A stretch of 11,424 nt of DNA from contig DBRF01000014.1 of the NCBI GenBank assembly GCA_002305795.1, positions 1-11,424 on the forward strand, in the 5' to 3' direction. Below the pieces are notes generated by a model, which was not told where the DNA came from, made no database searches, and saw nothing but the letters and a program-made list of their open reading frames with translations. The position numbers were made by a program, and so were the translations under genes. The number at the start of each line of letters is the position of its first letter. Position 1 is the first letter of the stretch. Shown piece after piece: positions 5,620 to 11,424 of the stretch. The stretch is from Ruminococcaceae bacterium UBA1375 (GTDB lineage Bacteria; Bacillota; Clostridia; Oscillospirales; Ruminococcaceae).

Positions 5620-5775
5620 ATGGCCTTCCGAAAACAAGATCCTTCCCAAAAACAAAAAGACGGCAAAAAGCCCCGGAACGAAAACCAGCCTTCCCCGCTG
5701 AAGATTTTGCTGTACTGCTTTGCCATTACCGCATTCTTTTTGATTTTGGGACTGCTGAACACCTATGTGTTTTGA
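5620..5775 (+). CDS. 51-residue single-pass membrane protein, unknown function
   Basis: A short gene with a strong AAAGGAGG ribosome binding site about 7 bases before its ATG, starting 12 nt after the NERD gene stop codon and ending just before a strong terminator, so the two are almost certainly co-transcribed. The product has a charged, low-complexity N-terminal half (about 1-27, rich in Lys, Gln, Asn and Pro) and one membrane helix (about 28-49, KILLYCFAITAFFLILGLL), so it is probably a small membrane protein with the N-terminus in the cytoplasm. I do not recognise the family. Context suggests it works with, or is made alongside, the NERD protein. Confidence 0.7.
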   Translation: MAFRKQDPSQKQKDGKKPRNENQPSPLKILLYCFAITAFFLILGLLNTYVF

Positions 5776-5782
5776 GACAAAG

Positions 5783-5822
5783 AAAGAGCGTACTGCACAA
5801 AACCGGCAGTGCGCTCTTTTTT
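5783..5822. terminator. Bidirectional intrinsic terminator
   Basis: A 14-bp stem, AAAGAGCGTACTGC (5783-5796) with GCAGTGCGCTCTTT (5806-5819), one G-T pair, followed by a run of T (to 5822) on the plus strand. On the minus strand the stem ends in CTCTTTCTTTG, so it can also stop the converging acetyltransferase operon, whose last stop codon is at 5833. Confidence 0.85.
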
Positions 5823-5832
5823 GGGTTTCTTC

Positions 5833-6405
5833 TTATTCCGCTGCAATGGGTTTGATGACCCTGGCAGGCACCCCGCCTACCATCACGTTGGGAGGTACGT
5901 CCTTGGTGACCACCGCCCCCGCCGCCACAATGGAGTTTTCCCCAATAGTAACCCCGGGCAGAATGGTGGCGTGGGAGCCAACCCACACCCTCTGTTTCAG
6001 GTGGATGGGGGCGAAGTGGTTGTCTCCCCGATGGGCCGGGTCCCGGCCGTGGTTGATGGTGGCAAACTCCACCTGGGCGCCGATGAGGCAGCCGTCCTCG
6101 ATGGTGACGCCACCCTGGTCCTGAAAATGGCAGCCGCTGTTGATGAACACGTTTTTGCCGATGGTGATGTTTCGGCCGCAGTCGGTGTAAAAGGGCGGGA
6201 ACAGCCGGAAGGTTTCGTCCACCGGCTTGCCGATGATCTCACTCATGATTTGGCGGATTTCCTCCGGGGTGTGGTAGGCGCTGTTCAGCTTAGCGGTGAG
6301 CCGCTGGGCTTGGTCCGCCAAACGGTGCATCCATTCATGGCCTTCGCTGCTTCCCGTCACCGGTTCTCCCCGACCCATAGCAGCTAAAAATTCATCCAGT
6401 TCCAT
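5833..6405 (-). CDS. Maltose/galactoside O-acetyltransferase-like hexapeptide acetyltransferase
   Basis: A 190-residue acetyl-CoA-dependent O-acetyltransferase of the left-handed beta-helix (LbH) family, the typical length for Maa/NodL/LacA enzymes, which work as trimers on sugars. The N-terminal helical maltose-acetyltransferase domain spans about 20-57 and the hexapeptide repeats about 75-180 (for example ITIGKNVFINSG, VTIEDGCLIGA, VWVGSHATILPGVTIGENSIVAAGAVVTKD as successive coils). The catalytic His is H119 in ATINHGRDP. The actual acceptor sugar is unknown. The start at 6405 has GGAGGA about 7 bases upstream. It lies 31 nt after the alcohol dehydrogenase gene, last in that operon. Confidence 0.9.
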   Translation of the reverse strand: MELDEFLAAMGRGEPVTGSSEGHEWMHRLADQAQRLTAKLNSAYHTPEEIRQIMSEIIGKPVDETFRLFPPFYTDCGRNITIGKNVFINSGCHFQDQGGVTIEDGCLIGAQVEFATINHGRDPAHRGDNHFAPIHLKQRVWVGSHATILPGVTIGENSIVAAGAVVTKDVPPNVMVGGVPARVIKPIAAE

Positions 6406-6436
6406 ACTCTCTCCTCCAACGTCAGGCCGCCGCCCC

Positions 6437-7615
6437 TCAGCGGTAGGCCTTTTCAAATACCCCGGCGCAGTCCTCATCGTTCATTTCGCAGGGGTTGGCC
6501 AAGAACAGGCCGCCCATGGTTTCCCGTGCGTTGACTGCCAGGGTCATGCACTCCTCTTTCTGAATGCCGTAGTCGCTCATCTTCAGATCCGCCACGCCGC
6601 AGTCCTGTTGCAGCTTCACCAGGGCGGTGACGAAATCTTCCGGCTTATCCGCATCGGGCTTACCCATGACACGAGCCATCTTCACAAACTGCTCATCGCA
6701 GGCATGGCGCTCAATGAAGTATTCCGCAAAGGCTTTGGAAATCAGAATCAAACCGGCGCCGTGGGGCAGGTTGGGGTGATAGGCGCTCATGGCGTGCTCC
6801 ATGGAGTGCTGGGCGGTGGTGGAGGTGAGCTGCATGGTGACGCCCGCCATGGTGCTGCCGTAGGCCACATGCTCCCGGGCTTCCAGGTCATTGCCGTCGG
6901 CCACCGCTTTGGGCAGGTACTTGGCGATGTGTTCAATGGCGGACAGGGCGATGGTTTCGCTGAGGATATTGACCCCTTTGCTCATCATCACTTCGGTGTT
7001 GTGGAACAGAGCGTCAAATCCCTGATAGGCGGTGTACTTGGGGGGAACGGTCTTCATCAGTTCCGGGTCCACAATGGCCAGCACCGGCACCAGGCGGGGG
7101 TCGCCCCCAAAGCCGATTTTTTCGTGGGTGTCCAGCTTGCTGATAACACCCCAGTTATTGATTTCCGAACCGGTTCCGGCGGTGAGGGTGATGGTGACGA
7201 TGGGCAGAGGGTCGTTGGCCAAGGGCTGGGCCTTGCCGGTGCCGCCTACCACATAGTCCCACAAATCCCCGGGGTTGGTGGCCATAGCCGCCACCGCCAC
7301 GGAAGAGTCCAGCACAGCGCCGCCCCCCAGAGCCACAATAAAGTCACAGCCCTTTTCCCGGGCCACACCGGCGGCTTCCATCACCAGATCCTTGGTGGGG
7401 TTTTCCTTGATGATGGCGCAGGGGACGTATTCCACCCCCGCCTTTTCCAGCTGCTCCTGGGTTTTATCCAGTGCGCCGGACACCTTAGCGGATTTTCCGG
7501 CGGAAAGCAGCAGCAGCGCCTTTTTGCCGGGCATGGTCTGGCTGCCCAGCTGCTGCAAGCTGCCGGCGCCGAAAAGCAGGTTGGTAGGGGAATTTAAGTT
7601 AAAGTTCATGGTCAT
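6437..7615 (-). CDS. Iron-containing alcohol dehydrogenase
   Basis: A 392-residue NAD(P)H-dependent dehydrogenase of the group III (Fe-ADH) family, cytoplasmic, interconverting alcohols with aldehydes or ketones. The N-terminal nucleotide-binding domain (about 1-185) has GGGAVLDS (97-104) and TAGTGSE (145-151); the C-terminal helical domain has the metal site D201 and H205 (GFDALFH), H274 (SMEHAM) and H285 (LPHGAG), all four ligands present. The full length is normal. Substrate is not deducible; butanol/ethanol or lactaldehyde-type activity are possibilities. The start at 7615 is chosen because GGAGG lies 8 bases upstream; a second in-frame ATG follows two codons later. It lies 16 nt after the 74-residue gene, in an operon facing the LysR gene, its likely regulator. 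Confidence 0.93.
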   Translation of the reverse strand: MTMNFNLNSPTNLLFGAGSLQQLGSQTMPGKKALLLLSAGKSAKVSGALDKTQEQLEKAGVEYVPCAIIKENPTKDLVMEAAGVAREKGCDFIVALGGGAVLDSSVAVAAMATNPGDLWDYVVGGTGKAQPLANDPLPIVTITLTAGTGSEINNWGVISKLDTHEKIGFGGDPRLVPVLAIVDPELMKTVPPKYTAYQGFDALFHNTEVMMSKGVNILSETIALSAIEHIAKYLPKAVADGNDLEAREHVAYGSTMAGVTMQLTSTTAQHSMEHAMSAYHPNLPHGAGLILISKAFAEYFIERHACDEQFVKMARVMGKPDADKPEDFVTALVKLQQDCGVADLKMSDYGIQKEECMTLAVNARETMGGLFLANPCEMNDEDCAGVFEKAYR

Positions 7616-7631
7616 GGCAATTACCTCCAAA

Positions 7632-7856
7632 CTATTTTTGTTGTTCCATCTGATAGATCAAAAAGTCCAGACAATCAATCTGCTTCTGATCTTGGTGGAG
7701 GCGGTCCAGCAGCGCCGCTCGGTGCCGGTACAGCAGCTGCAGTTGCTCCTTGGCGTTGCCCGCTTCCGCCAGGCGAAAATACTGCCGGATGGTCTCTTGA
7801 CTGCATCCGGCGTCCTGCAAATGTTCCGGGAGAAGCCGGGGTTGGGCGAGCTTCAT
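7632..7856 (-). CDS. 74-residue helical protein, first gene of the dehydrogenase operon
   Basis: A short soluble protein, highly helical. Residues about 12-32 (EHLQDAGCSQETIRQYFRLAEAG) read like a short helix-turn-helix-like pair, and about 35-74 form one long amphipathic helix (LLYRHRAALLDRLHQDQKQIDCLDFLIYQ) very like the C-terminal dimerisation coiled coil of MerR-family regulators, yet the MerR DNA-binding domain is absent. It may be a small coiled-coil regulator or accessory subunit. The start at 7856 has a perfect AAGGAGG 7 bases upstream; a longer start at 7910 overlaps the promoter. The dehydrogenase gene follows after 16 nt. Confidence 0.75.
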   Translation of the reverse strand: MKLAQPRLLPEHLQDAGCSQETIRQYFRLAEAGNAKEQLQLLYRHRAALLDRLHQDQKQIDCLDFLIYQMEQQK

Positions 7857-7881
7857 GGCGCCGCCTCCTTCCTGTGATTTT

Positions 7882-7910
7882 AGTGTAACACAGAAAGGGA
7901 GCCATCGCAA
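7882..7910 (-). promoter_or_regulatory. Promoter of the dehydrogenase operon
   Basis: Minus strand: -35 TTGCGA (7905-7910), 17-bp spacer, -10 TACACT (7882-7887) preceded by TGT, an extended -10. It fires away from the LysR gene. Confidence 0.6.
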
Positions 7911-7928
7911 ATACTTAGTTTTTATGCG
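7906..7928. promoter_or_regulatory. Candidate LysR operator
   Basis: An imperfect palindrome CGCA...TGCG (7906-7928) containing T-N11-A (T7912, A7924), the minimal LysR box. It overlaps the -35 of the dehydrogenase operon promoter and lies about 10 bp from the -35 of the LysR promoter, the usual place for a shared activator or autoregulator site. Only the outer CGCA/TGCG arms pair fully. Confidence 0.3.
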
Positions 7929-7937
7929 GCAGAATGC

Positions 7938-7966
7938 TTTACAGGTATGGCAAAACCGGGTATAAT
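7938..7966 (+). promoter_or_regulatory. Sigma-A-type promoter of the LysR gene
   Basis: Plus strand: -35 TTTACA (7938-7943), 17-bp spacer, perfect -10 TATAAT (7961-7966), 25 bp before the start codon. The transcript leader is very short, about 18 nt, with the AAGGAGG ribosome binding site inside it. Confidence 0.75.
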
Positions 7967-7990
7967 TTAGGATAAAAAGGAGGGATTTCC

Positions 7991-8890
7991 ATGGAACAAA
8001 GGGTTTTGCGCTACTTTTTGGCGGTAGCTCGGGAGGGCAGCATCACCGGAGCGGCCAACTATCTCCACCTCACCCAGCCCACCCTCTCCCGGCAGATCCG
8101 GGATTTGGAGGAGGAACTGGGGCGGCCTTTGCTGCACCGGGAAAACCACCGCATCACCCTGACCCCGGAAGGGATGCTGCTCCGCCGCCGGGCGGAGGAA
8201 ATCGTGTCCATGGCGGATAAAACCCAGGCGGAGTTTTCGGCGCTGGAACATTCCGTCAGCGGGGACATCTACCTGGGTGGGGGCGAAACCCAGGCCATCC
8301 GCCCCATCGCCAAAATCCTAAAGCAGCTGCGGGAAGACTATCCCGGCATCCGTTATCACCTGTTCAGCGGCAACGCCGCCGACGTCACCGAACGGCTGGA
8401 TAAGGGGTTGTTGGATTTCGGCATTTTAATCCAGCCTGCGGACCTGTCCAAGTACAACCACCTGACCCTCCCCGCCAAAGACCTCTGGGGGGTGCTGCTA
8501 CCCAAAAGCGACCCCTTATCCGCCAAAGAAGCCTTCCAAAAAGAGGACTTACGGGACCTGCCCCTGATCTGCTCCCGGCAGGCCATTGCCCCCAATCATG
8601 CCGGCAACGAGTTTGCCGACTGGTTCGGGGAGGATTTTCAATCCCTGAACATCGTCACCACCTTCAACCTGGTATACAACGCCGCCATGCTGGTAGAGGC
8701 GGGGGTGGGGTACGCCATTACCATCGACAAGCTGGCGGACACCGGACCGGACAGCCCCCTCTGCTTCCGGCCTTTGTCCCCCAGGCTGGAATCGGGATTG
8801 GACCTCATCTGGAAAAAGTACCAGGTCTTTTCCCCGGCGGCCCAGCTTTTTTTGGAACGGCTGGAAGACGCCGTTTCCGCAAAGCAATAA
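7991..8890 (+). CDS. LysR-family transcriptional regulator
   Basis: A 299-residue cytoplasmic DNA-binding regulator with the standard layout: N-terminal winged helix-turn-helix (about 1-60, with SITGAANYLHLTQPTLSRQI as the recognition core and LEEELGRPLLHR after it), a linker helix (about 62-88), and a periplasmic-binding-protein-like effector domain (about 92-295; GDIYLGGGETQAIRPI starts its first lobe). The start has AAGGAGG about 8 bases upstream. It is divergent from the 74-residue/dehydrogenase/acetyltransferase operon, with 134 bp between start codons, so it most likely controls that operon and itself. The ligand is unknown. It ends at a terminator shared with the MATE gene. Confidence 0.95.
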   Translation: MEQRVLRYFLAVAREGSITGAANYLHLTQPTLSRQIRDLEEELGRPLLHRENHRITLTPEGMLLRRRAEEIVSMADKTQAEFSALEHSVSGDIYLGGGETQAIRPIAKILKQLREDYPGIRYHLFSGNAADVTERLDKGLLDFGILIQPADLSKYNHLTLPAKDLWGVLLPKSDPLSAKEAFQKEDLRDLPLICSRQAIAPNHAGNEFADWFGEDFQSLNIVTTFNLVYNAAMLVEAGVGYAITIDKLADTGPDSPLCFRPLSPRLESGLDLIWKKYQVFSPAAQLFLERLEDAVSAKQ

Positions 8891-8895
8891 AAATC

Positions 8896-8929
8896 GCCTT
8901 GACCGCATGGAACACGGCCAAGGCTTTTT
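8896..8929. terminator. Bidirectional terminator between the LysR and MATE genes
   Basis: Stem GCCTTGACCG (8896-8905) with CGGCCAAGGC (8915-8924), one A-C mismatch, followed by TTTTT on the plus strand. AAAAA just before the stem (8889-8893) gives the U-tract for the converging MATE transcript, whose stop codon is at 8936. Confidence 0.85.
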
Positions 8930-8935
8930 ATTGTA

Positions 8936-10276
8936 TCAGGAAAGTTTCGGCTGTTTTACCGCCCAGCGGTAGACCAAAAGGGACAAGACAGCGGATAGCA
9001 GTTCAGTGACCCAAAAGGCGTGCCACACCCCTTCCGGCCCAAAAGCCAGGCTCAGCAGCCAAGCAGCCGGAAGGATTACCACCAAATACCGGGACAGAGA
9101 GATAGCCAGGCTGGGCAGCCCCTTTCCCAGTCCTTCCAAAGCACCGGAAGAGGTCACCGACACAGCGGACACCACAAACCCGGCGCTGATAATCCCCAGG
9201 GCCCGTCCCCCCATTTCTATGGTTTCCGGGTTCTGGGTAAAGAGGCTCATCAAAGTTTCCGGGATGGCCAGGCAGAGGATGGTGCCCAGCAGCATAATCC
9301 CCCCGCTCATACAAAGCACCCAGAAGTAAATCTGCTTCAACCGCCGGTACTCCCCTGCCCCGAAGTTAAAGCCCATCAAGGGGCGCATCCCCTGAACCAG
9401 GCCGTTGGCGGGCAGGTACAGGAAGGTTTGCAGCTTATAATAAATGCCCAAAATCAGGATGTACACCTGGGAGTAGGCCGCCAAAATGGCGTTGAGGGCG
9501 CTGATTAGCAACGACGGCAGAGCCAGGTTCAGGACGGCGGGAATGCCGATGGCGTAGAGCCGACCCACCGTCTTCCCTTCCGGGCGGAAGTCCTTCCAAT
9601 GGAGCCGCACCCGGATGGGCCACACCCGGTACACCACCAGGTAGATCACAAAGGACAGGGTCTGCCCAATGCCGGTAGCCAGGGCCGCACCCTCAATTCC
9701 CAAGGCGGGAAAGGGGCCGAAGCCGAAGATCATCATGGGGTCCAGGATAATATTGGCCACGCAGCCCGCCATCAAGCTCACCATGGTGGTTTTCATCCGG
9801 CCCACCGCCTGGAAAATCTTTTCAAAGGCCACCCCCAAGCCCAGCATCAGGGTGAAGAGGAACACCACGTTGGAGTAGCGCACCCCCAAATCAATCACCG
9901 TCTGGGACTGGGTGAACAGGCTCAAAAACCAGGGCATCAGCAGAATCCCCCCAATGGTCATCACCACGCCGTGAACCGTCACCAGCAGCAGTCCCTGGGC
10001 GGCGGCACGGTTGGCTTTATCCTCTTTTCCCCCGCCCAGGTGGATGGCGATGACGGCGTTGATGCCGATGCCGAAACCGATGCCCACAGCGTTGATCAAG
10101 TTCTGCACCGGGTACACCAAAGACAGGGCGGTCATGGCATCCTCGCTGATCTGAGCCACAAACAGGCTGTCCACAATATTATACAGGGAATTGACCAGCA
10201 TGGACAACACATTGGGCAGCGCCATGGAAAGCAGCAGGGGCAGCACCGGCCGCTCTTTCATAAAATCTTGATTCAT
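8936..10276 (-). CDS. MATE family multidrug efflux transporter
   Basis: A 446-residue integral membrane protein of the multidrug and toxic compound extrusion family, the usual size, with about 12 membrane helices in two six-helix halves. These antiporters use a sodium or proton gradient to export drugs and metabolites. The first helix carries PNVLSMLVNSLYNIVDSLFV (21-40) with the conserved Asp in IVD, and the GIGFGIGINAVIA-HLGGGK block follows (about 65-84); the pattern fits the clostridial DinF/NorM-like branch. No substrate can be assigned. The start at 10276 is chosen because GGAGGG lies about 7 bases upstream; an in-frame extension to 10348 would run through a terminator hairpin. The gene is alone, with its own promoter and a structured leader. 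Confidence 0.95.
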   Translation of the reverse strand: MNQDFMKERPVLPLLLSMALPNVLSMLVNSLYNIVDSLFVAQISEDAMTALSLVYPVQNLINAVGIGFGIGINAVIAIHLGGGKEDKANRAAAQGLLLVTVHGVVMTIGGILLMPWFLSLFTQSQTVIDLGVRYSNVVFLFTLMLGLGVAFEKIFQAVGRMKTTMVSLMAGCVANIILDPMMIFGFGPFPALGIEGAALATGIGQTLSFVIYLVVYRVWPIRVRLHWKDFRPEGKTVGRLYAIGIPAVLNLALPSLLISALNAILAAYSQVYILILGIYYKLQTFLYLPANGLVQGMRPLMGFNFGAGEYRRLKQIYFWVLCMSGGIMLLGTILCLAIPETLMSLFTQNPETIEMGGRALGIISAGFVVSAVSVTSSGALEGLGKGLPSLAISLSRYLVVILPAAWLLSLAFGPEGVWHAFWVTELLSAVLSLLVYRWAVKQPKLS

Positions 10277-10295
10277 CTTCTCCCTCCAAAATGGA

Positions 10296-10388
10296 TGTGG
10301 AACCCTTCTCGCAAAAAGGCCACGCAATGCTCCCGGCAAAAGGAACACTGCGTGGCGAAAAAATCAGAATCCTGATGAAAAATCCACA
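10296..10388 (-). promoter_or_regulatory. Structured leader of the MATE gene (attenuator or riboswitch-like)
   Basis: Between the promoter and the gene the leader can form a helix TGTGGA/TCCACA (10383-10388 with 10296-10301) that encloses two hairpins: ATCAG-GATT-CTGAT (10363-10376) followed by six T, and the strong terminator at 10313-10356. This three-helix layout with an internal terminator suggests control by premature termination. No known riboswitch class was recognised. An open frame from GTG at 10389 runs through the leader and ends in TGA overlapping the MATE ATG (38 codons, four Cys/His-rich codons around 15-22); it has no good ribosome binding site, so a leader peptide is possible but weak. 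Confidence 0.45.
10313..10356 (-). terminator. Intrinsic terminator inside the MATE leader
   Basis: Minus strand: an 11-bp stem GCCACGCAGTG (10346-10356) with CATTGCGTGGC (10319-10329), one G-T pair and a few inner pairs, then CCTTTTT. It lies downstream of the MATE promoter and about 37 nt before the start codon, so it would reduce MATE expression unless disrupted. Confidence 0.7.
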
Positions 10389-10406
10389 CCAAGTTTTAGC
10401 AAGGAT

Positions 10407-10435
10407 AGGATAGCACGGTTTGAGAGGGGTGTCAA
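10407..10435 (-). promoter_or_regulatory. Promoter of the MATE gene
   Basis: Minus strand: perfect -35 TTGACA (10430-10435), 17-bp spacer, -10 TATCCT (10407-10412). Transcription would start near 10400, giving a leader of about 125 nt. Confidence 0.7.
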
Positions 10436-10490
10436 GGGGGAAAAAGCCAAAAAGGAAAAAGCGGCCGAAAAAGCTACAATTCTTTTCGTG

Positions 10491-10940
10491 TTACAGGAGA
10501 GTGTCGTTCCGTTTCTGATAGCAGACAATCTGGGGATCTGCCCCATTGCAGCCATAGCTGCACACCAACAGATACTGCTCATCCCCCACCACGCCGTAAC
10601 AACGCTCACTTCCCGGTATCTCAATCTGATTGCCCAGATACACCTTATGGTCTTCCAGCAGCTTGACCTTCTGCCCATTGGCCAAGGTGTATTCCAAATT
10701 GACGTAAAAGCCGTTGAGCAGGTTCAGGTCACTTACTGCAAGGTGGGGAACGCCTAGGGCGTTGATCTCCTGAATTAAGGCGTTTTTGAAGTTCAAAAAT
10801 CCCGCCATCCCGCCTTGTTGAATCTGCTGGGCAGCCGTGCAGCTTCCGCCAAAGGGATGCCCGCCGGTCTGGACGCAGCCGCCGCAGGCTTCCCTCTGGC
10901 CGCATCCCATACAACAATCGGTTCCGCAAAGAGAAAGCAT
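10491..10940 (-). CDS. Cys-rich DUF3795-like protein
   Basis: A 149-residue soluble protein. The N-terminal 37 residues hold a cysteine cluster, C5, C9, C10, C13, C19, C22 and C34, in the arrangement CGTDCCMGC...CGGCVQTGGHPFGG-C typical of DUF3795 proteins, which probably bind zinc or an iron-sulfur cluster. The rest (about 45-149) is a helix followed by a beta-rich domain with three more Cys residues (C114, C127, C131, C140 region). Function unknown. The start has GGAG 8 bases upstream. No convincing intrinsic terminator follows; the T-rich region 10440-10480 is the only candidate, and the MATE promoter lies right after it. Confidence 0.75.
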   Translation of the reverse strand: MLSLCGTDCCMGCGQREACGGCVQTGGHPFGGSCTAAQQIQQGGMAGFLNFKNALIQEINALGVPHLAVSDLNLLNGFYVNLEYTLANGQKVKLLEDHKVYLGNQIEIPGSERCYGVVGDEQYLLVCSYGCNGADPQIVCYQKRNDTLL

Positions 10941-10975
10941 GGATGCAGCTCCGTTTTTTCGGTTTCTTTGGGTTT

Positions 10976-10984
10976 ATTGTAACA
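10976..10984 (-). promoter_or_regulatory. Extended -10 promoter of the DUF3795-like gene
   Basis: Minus strand: TGTTACAAT, an extended -10 (TACAAT at 10976-10981 with TGT before it). The -35 region at about 10999-11004 (TGGCGT) is weak, as is usual for extended -10 promoters. The start codon at 10940 is about 36 bp downstream. Confidence 0.5.
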
Positions 10985-10999
10985 CAGTTTTCCTTCCGA

Positions 11000-11196
11000 C
11001 GCCAGAGGAAAAGAAAAAATCTCAAAAAAATCAATTTAAAAAACAGTGGTGAAAAGAGTGTCGAAGCAGGAAACAGCAAGGCAAAAATGTTATTTGACTT
11101 CACAGAAAAAGCCGTACACTGCCAAAAACCGAACTTCTTGAATGGAGTGGAGTCCATTTTTATGTTCCAAAGAGAGCACACCCAAAATTGCCAGTA
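11000..11196. other. AT-rich intergenic stretch without a recognisable gene
   Basis: This stretch between the DUF3795 promoter and the right-end repeat holds A-rich runs (11013-11045) and one small inverted repeat, AATGGA/TCCATT at 11140-11157, followed by TTT, which could be a weak plus-strand terminator. Open frames across it have no ribosome binding site and no recognisable family. I see nothing else in it. Confidence 0.5.
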
Positions 11197-11424
11197 TTTT
11201 TGGGGAGAAGGAGGCGAAACGTCCGCAAAGCAGACGTTTCTCACCCAACTCTTTTTGGCCAAAAGCAGGGCCGAAATTTCGCCTGACGGCGAAAACCGAG
11301 TTGGGCGAAGGTCGGAGCAGTGACGACTGCAAAGCCCCGAAGGGGCGGGGCCCCCGAAAAAGCCTGCTTTTTTGGGGAGAAGGAGGAGAAACGTCCGCAA
11401 AGCAGACGTTTCTCACCCAACTCT
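11197..11424. repeat. Tandem repeat, 172-bp period, with palindromic unit (cut by window end)
   Basis: A 56-bp block at 11197-11252 recurs at 11369-11424 with a single difference (C at 11215, A at 11387), exactly 172 bp apart and reaching the window edge. Each block holds its own hairpin, AAACGTC/GACGTTT with inner GC/GC (GAGAAACGTC/GACGTTTCTC in the second copy). Between the blocks, AAAAGCAGG (11261-11269) pairs with CCTGCTTTT (11363-11371) and encloses three hairpins: TTTCGCC-TGAC-GGCGAAA (11277-11294), GCAGT/ACTGC (11317-11330) and GCCCC-GAA-GGGGC (11334-11346). Palindromes TTTTGGCCAAAA (11253-11264) and CGAAATTTCG also occur. No protein reading is supported. Confidence 0.8.

Noticed and set aside
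6296..7597. A 433-codon open frame on the plus strand
   Set aside because: It is antisense to the alcohol dehydrogenase and acetyltransferase genes, whose catalytic residues are clear; a shadow caused by GC-rich codon use.
9599..10375. A 258-codon open frame on the plus strand
   Set aside because: Antisense shadow of the MATE gene, rich in His and Gln and with no ribosome binding site.
10440..10485. Terminator of the DUF3795-like gene
   Set aside because: The region is T-rich on the minus strand, but the possible stems are only three base pairs, so I do not call it.
10729..11416. Long minus-strand frames over the right-end repeat
   Set aside because: The two repeat blocks are read in different frames, there is no ribosome binding site and the product is low-complexity; repeats here are nucleic-acid structure, not protein.
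11197..11424. CRISPR array at the right end
   Set aside because: Only two 56-bp blocks are seen with a 116-bp insert that is itself palindromic; unit size and spacing do not fit CRISPR, and no cas gene is near.

Overview
The window looks like chromosomal DNA of a spore-forming, GC-rich member of the Clostridia, probably Oscillospirales (inferred). The reasons are strong AGGAGG-type ribosome binding sites on almost every gene, good sigma-A promoters with 17-bp spacers, a promoter matching the forespore sigma-G consensus, and families common in that group (DUF4364, DUF378, DUF3795, a clostridial-type dUTPase). Coding DNA is GC-rich; several intergenic regions are AT-rich or full of inverted repeats. 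No rRNA, tRNA, transposase, phage or CRISPR gene lies fully inside the window.

Layout. 1-180: tandem rRNA-operon-type promoters firing leftward out of the window. 229-1038 (-): sugar phosphate isomerase/epimerase-like TIM barrel, divergent from a DUF4364 gene (1192-1719, +). 1720-2958: a small helical, ferritin-like gene (2008-2439, +) between two diverged copies of one intergenic element (about 1732-1836 and 2752-2886), plus a hairpin-rich stretch. 2959-4237 (-): a lipoprotein and a dUTPase in one operon. 4238-4591: a densely folded non-coding element. 4592-4789 (-): DUF378 membrane protein with a sigma-G-like promoter that overlaps the promoter of the divergent NERD-domain membrane protein (TTG start, 4930-5607, +). 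The NERD gene is followed by a 51-residue membrane protein (5620-5775, +). 5833-7856 (-): an operon of a 74-residue helical protein, an iron-type alcohol dehydrogenase and a hexapeptide O-acetyltransferase, divergent from a LysR regulator (7991-8890, +). 8936-10276 (-): MATE exporter with a structured leader containing an intrinsic terminator. 10491-10940 (-): Cys-rich DUF3795 protein. 10941-11424: AT-rich DNA, then the start of an apparent 172-bp-period tandem repeat whose unit folds into a closed multi-hairpin structure.

How the genes work together. Most genes are housekeeping or accessory with no single shared pathway. The clearest functional unit is LysR plus the dehydrogenase operon: divergent promoters with a shared short control region suggest the regulator controls aldehyde/alcohol metabolism. 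The dUTPase protects dNTP pools. The MATE gene probably responds to a signal through its leader. The most unusual content is non-coding: a duplicated hairpin plus purine/pyrimidine-tract element that reads on the minus strand like two related small RNAs with an anti-Shine-Dalgarno tract, two hairpin-string elements, and the right-end tandem repeat.
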